Shown here piece after piece: positions 6,068-10,981 of a DNA stretch of 10,981 nt. The notes beneath the pieces are model-generated. The model was not told the DNA's origin, made no database searches, and saw only the letters and a program-made list of their open reading frames with translations. Numbering within the stretch: the stretch's first letter is position 1; the number at the start of each line of letters is the position of its first letter. Source of the stretch: Verrucomicrobiota bacterium (GTDB taxonomy: Bacteria; Verrucomicrobiota; Verrucomicrobiia; Limisphaerales; UBA9464); contig CANGMO010000039.1 of the NCBI GenBank assembly GCA_947454295.1, positions 1 through 10,981 of the forward strand. The letters run 5' to 3'. Position numbers and translations under genes: made by a program.

Positions 6068-6637
6068 TCAGGCGGCCCACTCCGGATGCTCCAGGAACGC
6101 GTAACAGAGCATATGCAGAATGTGCATCTGCACGTCCTCGACACGGCCGTAGTGGGTGTCGCCGATCACCACTACCTGATCCGCGAGTTCCGCCAGGCGG
6201 CCGCGCTTCGCACCGACCAGCGCGATCGTCTTCACCCCGTTCTGCTTCGCCCATTCAAAGGCCTTTACCAGGTTGGGGGAGTTGCCGCTGACGCTGGCCG
6301 TGATGACGAGGTCGCCGCGGCGGGCGTAGTTCTGCAGCTGGCGGAGGAAGATGTCGTCGTAGCTGTAGTCATTGCCCAGCGCGGTGATCCAGGGCGTGTT
6401 GTCGGTCAGCGACAACACCCGGATGCGGCGGGGCAGCTTGTCGCTGGCGCCCTTGCCCAGATCCACCGCGAAGTGGCTGGCATTGGCGGCGCTTCCGCCG
6501 TTTCCGATGGCAAAGATCTGGCCGTCGCCGCGATAGACGTCGCGAAGCGTTTCAATGAGCGGCGCCAGCTGGGCGGGCGTGATGGTGTTCAGCGCCCGCT
6601 GCTGCGCGGCGATGTACTCGGCAATCCATTGCTGCAT
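6068..6637 (-). CDS. SIS-domain sugar-phosphate isomerase, GmhA-like
   Basis: A 189-residue single SIS domain, the usual size for sedoheptulose 7-phosphate isomerase (GmhA), which makes the heptose phosphate precursor of LPS core. Visible motifs are GNGGSAANASHFAVDL (45-60), SLTDN (76-80), ALGNDYSYDDIF (86-97), the phosphate-binding SVSGNSPN (115-122) and EDVQMHILHMLCYAFLE (167-183). By eye against E. coli GmhA, the zinc ligands His61, Glu65, Gln172 and His180 correspond to His55, Asp59, Glu167 and His175, so two are conservatively changed. It begins 18 bases after the ROK kinase stop, so the two are very likely cotranscribed and may act on the same sugar. It could also be a paralogue with another ketose/aldose phosphate substrate. 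No Shine-Dalgarno sequence precedes it. Confidence 0.88.
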   Translation of the reverse strand: MQQWIAEYIAAQQRALNTITPAQLAPLIETLRDVYRGDGQIFAIGNGGSAANASHFAVDLGKGASDKLPRRIRVLSLTDNTPWITALGNDYSYDDIFLRQLQNYARRGDLVITASVSGNSPNLVKAFEWAKQNGVKTIALVGAKRGRLAELADQVVVIGDTHYGRVEDVQMHILHMLCYAFLEHPEWAA

Positions 6638-6655
6638 GGCTGCAAGATGACGCAG

Positions 6656-7594
6656 TCAGGCACCGGCGTCGAGCCGGGAGCGCGAGGCCGCGAGAGCGAG
6701 GGCGCCCACCGGCACCGAATCCTCACCCAGCCCGGCCAGTCGCACCTCCGGTCCAGGTTGAAACGAATCCATGACAAACCGCGGCAACACCGAGGCCACA
6801 GCCCCGCGCAACGGTTCCCCCACCAGGGAGAGGCCGCCGCCCACGACGATCACCCGGGGGTGAAACAGTTGAACCGCATGCGAGAGAGCAAACGCCAGAT
6901 CCTCGGCGACCTCGGCCAGAATGCGGGACGCCTGCGCATCTCCCGCGGCAACCGCCGCGGCGAGCACGCGGGCCTCGCCCCGCTGCAGAGTGCGGGTTAG
7001 TCCGGCCAGCACGCCCGCCGGCTCGCGCTGCGCGGCAGCGCGAATCCGCGCGTCCACCGCCCAGCCGGAACAGCGCTGCTCCAGAGTGGTTCCGTCGCGA
7101 TCGAGCCGCAGGTGGCCGATCTCGGCCTCGCCGGGAATCGCCCCGTGGTACAGAGCCCCAGCCACCACCAGGCCGCCGCCGATGCCGCTGCCCATGTTGA
7201 TCCAGAATACCGGATCGAATCCTCGTCCCGCCCCAAAGCAGGCTTCACCGAGCGCGGCCACGTTGGCGTCGTTGTCCACGTATACCGGCACACCCGCGGG
7301 AAGCATGCCGCGCAGCCAGTCTCCGAGACCGAACCCATGCCAGCCAGCCACCTGATGCGAGCATTCGATCCGACCGGTGCGCCAGTCCACCGGCCCGCCG
7401 AATCCCACCGCCACCGCGCGGGGTCGGTGTCGCTCGATGAGTTCCGGCAACGCCGCGGCAATTTGGGCGCGAATCCCCTCGCCTCCCGCGGTCGATTCCA
7501 CCGCGAGACGCCGCCGGTCGAGAATCACTCCGGTTTCATCGCCCGCCACCAGCTGCAGTTTGGTTCCGCCGATTTCAATGCCGATGAACACCAT
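6656..7594 (-). CDS. ROK-family sugar kinase
   Basis: A 312-residue cytoplasmic protein of the ROK (repressor/ORF/kinase) family. Visible are the phosphate-binding IEIGGTK (6-12; Glu7 where Asp is usual), the VDNDANVAALGE motif (106-117) with candidate catalytic Asp109, the glycine-rich GSGIGGGLV (135-143), GEAEIGH (155-161) with Glu158 and His161, and the C-terminal VIVVGGGLS (248-256). The zinc motif CxCGxxGCxE of many ROK proteins is missing: after His161 the chain reads RLDRDGTTLEQRC with one cysteine (175). There is no N-terminal helix-turn-helix, so it is a kinase rather than a repressor. Likely substrates are glucose, mannose, fructose or an amino sugar; the sequence does not decide. 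First gene of an apparent operon with the SIS and SGNH genes. Its leader is pyrimidine-rich, with no Shine-Dalgarno sequence. Confidence 0.9.
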   Translation of the reverse strand: MVFIGIEIGGTKLQLVAGDETGVILDRRRLAVESTAGGEGIRAQIAAALPELIERHRPRAVAVGFGGPVDWRTGRIECSHQVAGWHGFGLGDWLRGMLPAGVPVYVDNDANVAALGEACFGAGRGFDPVFWINMGSGIGGGLVVAGALYHGAIPGEAEIGHLRLDRDGTTLEQRCSGWAVDARIRAAAQREPAGVLAGLTRTLQRGEARVLAAAVAAGDAQASRILAEVAEDLAFALSHAVQLFHPRVIVVGGGLSLVGEPLRGAVASVLPRFVMDSFQPGPEVRLAGLGEDSVPVGALALAASRSRLDAGA

Positions 7595-7693
7595 GGGGAG
7601 GAAAGAAGAACGGTTGAAGGACGTGTAGGGGGCGAAGCCTGCCGCGGAACGGAATGCTTGCCAATCCCGCGCCTCGGGCTGGCCCCGAAACGC

Positions 7694-7724
7694 AAACAGG
7701 GCGGCCTGAGTGGCCGCCCTGTTT
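7694..7724 (-). terminator. Intrinsic-type terminator after tsf
   Basis: AAACAGGGCGGCC (7694-7706) pairs perfectly over 13 bases with GGCCGCCCTGTTT (7712-7724) around a 5-base loop, 28 bases after the tsf stop. The T-tract on the minus strand is modest (TTTGCGTTT). It separates rpsB-tsf from the ROK operon, whose promoter should lie in 7595-7693, where I see no clear hexamers. Confidence 0.8.
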
Positions 7725-7751
7725 TGAAACCGCGTGTCGAACGGAAGCCGA

Positions 7752-8588
7752 TCAGGCCTCGCCGACCTGGAAGCGGACGAAGCCGCGGACGGTGATCTCG
7801 TCGCCGAGAGCCTTGCCGACCGAGGCGATGTGCGCCTTCACGGTGAGATCGGGATTCTTCACGAAGCCCTGCTCCACGAGGCAGATGCCCTGGAGGAACT
7901 TGTCGATCTTGCCCTTGAGGATGTTCTCCATCGCGGCAGCCGGCTTGCCCTTGAGGGCGTCCGACTGGGCGGCGATTTCGCGCTCCTTCTGGATCAGCTC
8001 GGCAGGCACCTGCTCGCGGCTGACCGCGGTCGGGTGGGCTGCGGCGATCTGGAGGGTGATGTCGCGGACGAGCTGCTTGAAGTCCTCGGTCGCGGCGGTG
8101 CCTTCCTTGCCGGCGCCGACTTCGACGAGCACGCCCACCTTGCCACCGGTGTGGATGTAGGCGGCGACGAGGCCATTGCCCTGCACTTCGAGGCGGGCAT
8201 GACGGCGAACCTGGATGTTCTCGCCGATCTTGGCGACCAGCGCGACGCGGTCGGACTCGAGATCCACGCCCGGCTGGGATGCGATCTTGCGGGCGAGTTC
8301 GTCGCAGGCGGCCTTGAAGCCGTCGTTGCGGGCCACGAAGTCGGTTTCGCAGTTGATCTCAACCAGCACGCCCACGCGGGCGCCAGGCAGGACGGCCTGG
8401 GCAATCAGGCCTTCCTTCGCCTCGCGGTCCGCCTTCTTGGCGGCGCTGGCGGCGCCCTTCTTGCGGAGGATGTCCACGGCGCCGTCGAGGTCACCGTTCG
8501 ATTCCACCAGGGCGTTCTTGCAGGCCATCAGGCCGGCGTTGGTCATTTCACGGAGCTTGCCCACGAGGGCGGGAGTGATTTCAGCCAT
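7752..8588 (-). CDS. tsf: Elongation factor Ts
   Basis: Guanine-nucleotide exchange factor that releases GDP from EF-Tu during translation. The 278 residues show the N-terminal UBA-like domain (LREMTNAGLMACKNAL, 12-27), the signature VEINCETDFVARND (76-89) with the EF-Tu-contacting TDFV (82-85), GENIQVRRHARLE (122-134), and a second core subdomain ending in LVEQGFVKNPDLTV (237-250). The length is normal. The usual TGAG and MDCKKAL residues are TNAG and MACKNAL here. It follows rpsB after a 95-base gap holding a hairpin and is terminated by the stem at 7694-7724. Its start is preceded by a T-rich, purine-poor leader without a Shine-Dalgarno sequence. Confidence 0.98.
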   Translation of the reverse strand: MAEITPALVGKLREMTNAGLMACKNALVESNGDLDGAVDILRKKGAASAAKKADREAKEGLIAQAVLPGARVGVLVEINCETDFVARNDGFKAACDELARKIASQPGVDLESDRVALVAKIGENIQVRRHARLEVQGNGLVAAYIHTGGKVGVLVEVGAGKEGTAATEDFKQLVRDITLQIAAAHPTAVSREQVPAELIQKEREIAAQSDALKGKPAAAMENILKGKIDKFLQGICLVEQGFVKNPDLTVKAHIASVGKALGDEITVRGFVRFQVGEA

Positions 8589-8631
8589 GGGAACAGAAAA
8601 AAAGAAATTGAGTGCGAAAGCGGGAGGAGTT

Positions 8632-8667
8632 CGGGGCGCCGCGATCCAATTGGACCACGGCGCCCCG
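8632..8667 (-). promoter_or_regulatory. Hairpin in the rpsB-tsf intergenic region
   Basis: CGGGGCGCCG (8632-8641) pairs perfectly with CGGCGCCCCG (8658-8667); the 16-base loop contains the palindrome TCCAATTGGA (8645-8654). On the minus strand seven T's occur only about 27 bases further on (8603-8597), so it is not a classical terminator. An attenuating or mRNA-processing hairpin between rpsB and tsf is known in E. coli and is the likely role here. Confidence 0.55.
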
Positions 8668-8683
8668 GAACGGAATCAACGGC

Positions 8684-9463
8684 TCAGGCAGCCACAGGAG
8701 CCGGCGCGGCGGCAGGCACCTCGGCGGCAGGAGCGGGGGCAGCCTCAGGAGCGGCCACCTTGCGCGACTTCTTGGCCTCGAACTCGGCGCGGGCCGTGCT
8801 GATCGAGTCCGTGATCGCGGTGAGAATGAGCTTCACCGAGCGGATCGCGTCGTCGTTGCCGACGATTGGATAATCCACGAGGTCGGGATCGCAGTTCGTG
8901 TCGACGATCGCCACGATGGGGATCTTGAGGCGGCGGGCCTCGGCGACAGCGTTGTGCTCGCGCTTCACGTCCACGATGAACATCGCGTCCGGCTGCGTGT
9001 CCATGCCGCGGAGACCGTCGAGATTCTTGAACAACCGCGCATGCTCGCGGCGGATCATCGACTGCTCCTGCTTCACGTACTGGTTGATCGAGCCATCCTT
9101 TTCCATGGCCTCGATCTCCTTCATGCGCTTCATGGAGCGCTTGACGGTCTTGAGATTGGTCAGCGTGCCGCCGAGCCAGCGCTCGGTGACGTGGAGCTGG
9201 CCGGAGTTCTTCGCGGCTTCCTTCACCGCCTCCTGGGCCTGCTTCTTGGTGCCCACGAACAGGATCTGGCCACCCTTGCCGGCCATCTGGCTGACATAGG
9301 TGCAGGCCGCTTCCAACTGGGGAAGGGTCTTGCTGAGATCGATGACGTGGATGCCGTTGCGGGCCTCGAAGATGAACTTCTTCATCTTCGGGTTCCAACG
9401 ACGGGTCTGATGTCCGAAGTGAACGCCTGCCTCGAGGAGTTCCTTGATGCCGATGCTGCTCAT
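8684..9463 (-). CDS. rpsB: 30S ribosomal protein S2
   Basis: Structural protein of the small ribosomal subunit. The 259 residues begin MSSIGIKELLEAGVHFGHQTRRWNPKM, which includes the S2 signature, followed by IHVIDLSKT, the coiled-coil insert (about 105-155, …KRMKEIEAMEKDGSINQY…), PDAMFIVD and IVDTNCDPDLVDYPIVGNDDA. The last is YPIPGNDD in most S2 proteins. The C-terminal ~30 residues are a low-complexity Ala/Pro tail. The frame extends upstream to 9574, but the ATG at 9463 gives the family N-terminus. It heads the rpsB-tsf operon and is preceded by a leader with two tandem hairpins. Confidence 0.98.
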   Translation of the reverse strand: MSSIGIKELLEAGVHFGHQTRRWNPKMKKFIFEARNGIHVIDLSKTLPQLEAACTYVSQMAGKGGQILFVGTKKQAQEAVKEAAKNSGQLHVTERWLGGTLTNLKTVKRSMKRMKEIEAMEKDGSINQYVKQEQSMIRREHARLFKNLDGLRGMDTQPDAMFIVDVKREHNAVAEARRLKIPIVAIVDTNCDPDLVDYPIVGNDDAIRSVKLILTAITDSISTARAEFEAKKSRKVAAPEAAPAPAAEVPAAAPAPVAA

Positions 9464-9490
9464 GCGACTAGTTGCACTTCCAATGGTTGC

Positions 9491-9539
9491 GGCACGAACC
9501 GGGTCGTGACCCGGGTGCCATCCGGCGGAAGATCCGGAT
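9491..9539 (-). promoter_or_regulatory. Tandem-hairpin leader of rpsB (candidate autoregulatory RNA)
   Basis: Two hairpins abut in the rpsB 5' leader. The upstream one pairs 9539-9534 with 9525-9520 (6 bp, 8-base loop). The downstream one pairs 9519-9515 with 9495-9491 and 9514-9509 with 9504-9499: 11 bp with a one-sided 3-base bulge and a 4-base loop. The last stem ends 27 bases before the ATG. Free S2 represses its own operon through such leaders in several bacteria; a similar role here is inference. Confidence 0.5.
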
Positions 9540-9585
9540 TGGTTTCGATGTGGTTGTGGTCGCCCGACACACACGTGCCGGTACG

Positions 9586-9591
9586 TCTATA
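9586..9591 (-). promoter_or_regulatory. Candidate -10 box of rpsB
   Basis: TATAGA on the minus strand (5 of 6 bases of TATAAT) would start transcription near 9579 and give a leader of about 115 nt containing both hairpins. No good -35 lies at normal spacing (nearest GACCGG or TCGACC). Confidence 0.3.
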
Positions 9592-9636
9592 GACCGTTCA
9601 ACTCCCTGCCGGTCGACCCGTCAGGGAAAGGCGAGC

Positions 9637-9782
9637 CTCTCAAAGCGGGGATTTGAGGGCAATGGCTAATTTTCCGGCTCTATGCAGCCCATTTCAGGCC
9701 TCTCATTCGGCGGGAGATTTAGAAAAATTGGACGCCTGCTGGCTTCGATCGAAGTGTTTCCCGAGGCCAGCCACAAGGATCC
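9637..9782. other. Rest of the rpsB / HEAT-protein divergent intergenic region
   Basis: The 319-base gap 9464-9782 also holds an 8-bp hairpin at 9637-9659 (CTCAAA/TTTGAG core), an AT-rich patch (about 9715-9730) with a TTGGAC hexamer (9728-9733) lacking a clear -10, and the 12-base perfect palindrome CTTCGATCGAAG (9743-9754), a possible operator. AAGGA (9775-9779) lies only 3 bases before the ATG at 9783. Confidence 0.3.
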
Positions 9783-10841
9783 ATGAACTTCTCCCTCTCC
9801 GTTCGCAGGTTCGTCATCCCGGGATTCATCCTCGCGCTGATGGTCATGGTGGGCGGATTCCTTCTGACACAAAAGCTGCGAGAGCGCGCCCGCGCCCGGG
9901 CAACCCTGGAGCGATTCAAGGGGGAAGCGCAGCGATGGGACCCGGAATTCCCCCGGCAGACGAACCTGCAATCGACGATCGATCGGCTCAGGGCGTTGGG
10001 CGGCGAGGTCGTGCATCCCATGATTGAGGATCTCGAGTACGATCCCGCCTACGTTCGCTTGCTCCGAAAGGTTCCCTTCCTTCAGCAATTCAGCCTGCTC
10101 GGGGATACTTCCTTCAATCGGCTGATGGCTGCCGGATACCTCGGGTTGCTGGGGCCTCAAGCAGCCCCGGCCATCGAGCCCCTGATCGATCACCTCTCCG
10201 ATTCCAATCCTGGCGTTAGGTTCGAATCCGCCCGGGCGTTGGGGAGAATTGCCGGGAACCATGCACACGCCCGCGCCGCGCTGACTGTGCGGCTCCAGGG
10301 ATCGGATGCCCAGCTTGCCTACGCGGCCGCGGTGGCCCTCTGGCAGATGAATCCCGATGACGAGGGGCTGCGGAAGCGGATTGAGGCCTTCATGGGGACC
10401 GCATCCATCGAGGACACGTCGCGCCTGTTTCTGGATCTGGGACCGGCCGGGCGGATTTTTACGGTGCCGCTTCAACGGCGTCTGCAAGGGGTTCCCGTCG
10501 ACAACAACCGGATTCTTGCAGACTTTATTTTGTGGCAATGGACCGGCGACAAACAACCAGCGCTTCGCGATCTGGACTTCGTGGCGACCGCACTCCCGGG
10601 CAGCCTCGCGACACCCGTCAGCGGGAAGTCCGATCCCGCCATCGTTATTCTCCACGCAGCCCAGATCCTCGACGGGGATCCGTCATTCCGCAACCGATTG
10701 AAACCCCTGCTGGAAATTATCATCGAACGCTCTGCCGGAGGAAAGCGGCCCGCCGCCGAACAGGGACTCAAACACCTGAACCTCGTCGATCAACACGAGG
10801 CCAAATCCGTCCGGCAGGCGCAGTTGCCGGGCCACCCGTAG
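9783..10841 (+). CDS. Membrane-anchored HEAT-like repeat protein
   Basis: A 352-residue protein with an uncleaved-looking transmembrane helix (about 11-28, VIPGFILALMVMVGGFLL) after a basic start (SVRRF), followed by an Arg-rich juxtamembrane stretch (32-45). The large domain should then be extracytoplasmic if the helix acts as a signal anchor. Residues about 112-190 form two to three HEAT/PBS-lyase-like helical repeats (MAAGYLGLLGPQAAPAIEPLIDHLSDSNPGVRFESARALGRIAG; then LTVRLQGSDAQLAYAAAVALWQMNP), with more degenerate helices to about 330. Such repeats bind proteins; no catalytic motif is visible. The N-terminal part (60-95, LQSTIDRLRALGGEVVHPMIEDL) may be a further helical hairpin. It is divergent from rpsB and monocistronic as far as can be seen. 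The partner is unknown. Confidence 0.85.
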   Translation: MNFSLSVRRFVIPGFILALMVMVGGFLLTQKLRERARARATLERFKGEAQRWDPEFPRQTNLQSTIDRLRALGGEVVHPMIEDLEYDPAYVRLLRKVPFLQQFSLLGDTSFNRLMAAGYLGLLGPQAAPAIEPLIDHLSDSNPGVRFESARALGRIAGNHAHARAALTVRLQGSDAQLAYAAAVALWQMNPDDEGLRKRIEAFMGTASIEDTSRLFLDLGPAGRIFTVPLQRRLQGVPVDNNRILADFILWQWTGDKQPALRDLDFVATALPGSLATPVSGKSDPAIVILHAAQILDGDPSFRNRLKPLLEIIIERSAGGKRPAAEQGLKHLNLVDQHEAKSVRQAQLPGHP

Positions 10842-10981
10842 CCGCCGACGGGAGGCGGCAAATCGCGCGCCGCCCCACGCAACTCGTCCCGCACCGTCTC
10901 GAACCCCCACCACGTGTCGGTAGGCCGAACCTCCCGGTGAGCCGGGAACAAGGACGCGTTCCTGTTCACCCCACAGCGTCC
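10790..10981 (-). CDS. Possible C-terminal part of a gene entering from the right edge
   Basis: One minus-strand frame is open from the window edge to a TGA at 10792-10790 (63 codons: …TDTWWGFETVRDELRGAARDLPPPVGGYGW…) with strong G/C bias at third positions, as in the other genes. It would overlap the 3' end of the convergent HEAT gene by 52 bases, which is unusual. A second open minus frame (to 10683) has weaker codon bias and a longer overlap. I recognise no family. Confidence 0.28.
   Translation of the reverse strand, partial: GRCGVNRNASLFPAHREVRPTDTWWGFETVRDELRGAARDLPPPVGGYGWPGNCACRTDLASC

Noticed and set aside
5906..7000. 364-codon plus-strand frame opposite the SIS and ROK genes
   Set aside because: It spans two clear minus-strand genes and is an antisense shadow.
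7734..8873. 379-codon plus-strand frame opposite tsf and the end of rpsB
   Set aside because: It is the antisense of two universally conserved genes, with the repetitive Leu/Asp/His composition typical of such shadows.
9464..9574. Upstream extension of rpsB to 9574
   Set aside because: It would place the two-hairpin leader inside the coding sequence, and the S2 family N-terminus matches the ATG at 9463.

Overview
The window looks like a stretch of a Verrucomicrobiota chromosome, probably near Pedosphaera/Limisphaerales. This is an inference, not a search result. It rests on the GC-rich sequence with strong G/C preference at third codon positions, on gene starts that almost all lack a Shine-Dalgarno sequence, and on an exported SGNH-type protein ending in a C-terminal module (…SW…LESTTDFGT…W…FFRLVR) that I associate with secreted verrucomicrobial proteins. 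I see no insertion sequence, integrase, CRISPR array, tRNA or rRNA.

Layout. (1) At the left edge is the N-terminus of a minus-strand gene (1-55), possibly an MlaE-like lipid-transport permease. Upstream of it, on the same strand, lies a 498-residue exported protein (185-1681) built from about 18 aromatic/proline repeats. (2) The 408-base gap 1682-2089 holds a TTGACA promoter candidate, nested and adjacent RNA hairpins, and a strong bidirectional terminator. It is best read as a possible ~200-nt plus-strand non-coding RNA. (3) On the plus strand follow a 123-residue helical hypothetical protein, a 48-codon ORF coupled to it by ATGATGA, and a structured region ending in a textbook terminator (GCAA tetraloop, six T's). 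Next comes pgk (phosphoglycerate kinase) with its own terminator. (4) A perfect 19-bp inverted repeat separates pgk from the convergent minus-strand genes.

(5) The minus strand from 9463 to 4365 reads, in transcription order, rpsB, tsf, a ROK-family sugar kinase, a GmhA-like SIS sugar-phosphate isomerase, and an SGNH-like secreted protein. rpsB and tsf form the usual translation pair (ribosomal protein S2 and elongation factor Ts), with a hairpinned leader before rpsB and a second hairpin between the genes. A 13-bp-stem terminator follows tsf. The ROK, SIS and SGNH genes are spaced 18 and 32 bases apart and probably form a separate carbohydrate-related operon. (6) Divergent from rpsB is a membrane-anchored HEAT-like repeat protein (9783-10841). 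The last ~140 bases contain only a weak candidate for the C-terminal part of another minus-strand gene.

Most of the window is core metabolism and translation. I found no clearly new multi-gene system. The best leads are RNA-level (the candidate RNA at 1802-2001, the pgk upstream region, and the tandem-hairpin rpsB leader), the repeat-built exported protein, and the kinase/isomerase pair with altered metal-site residues.
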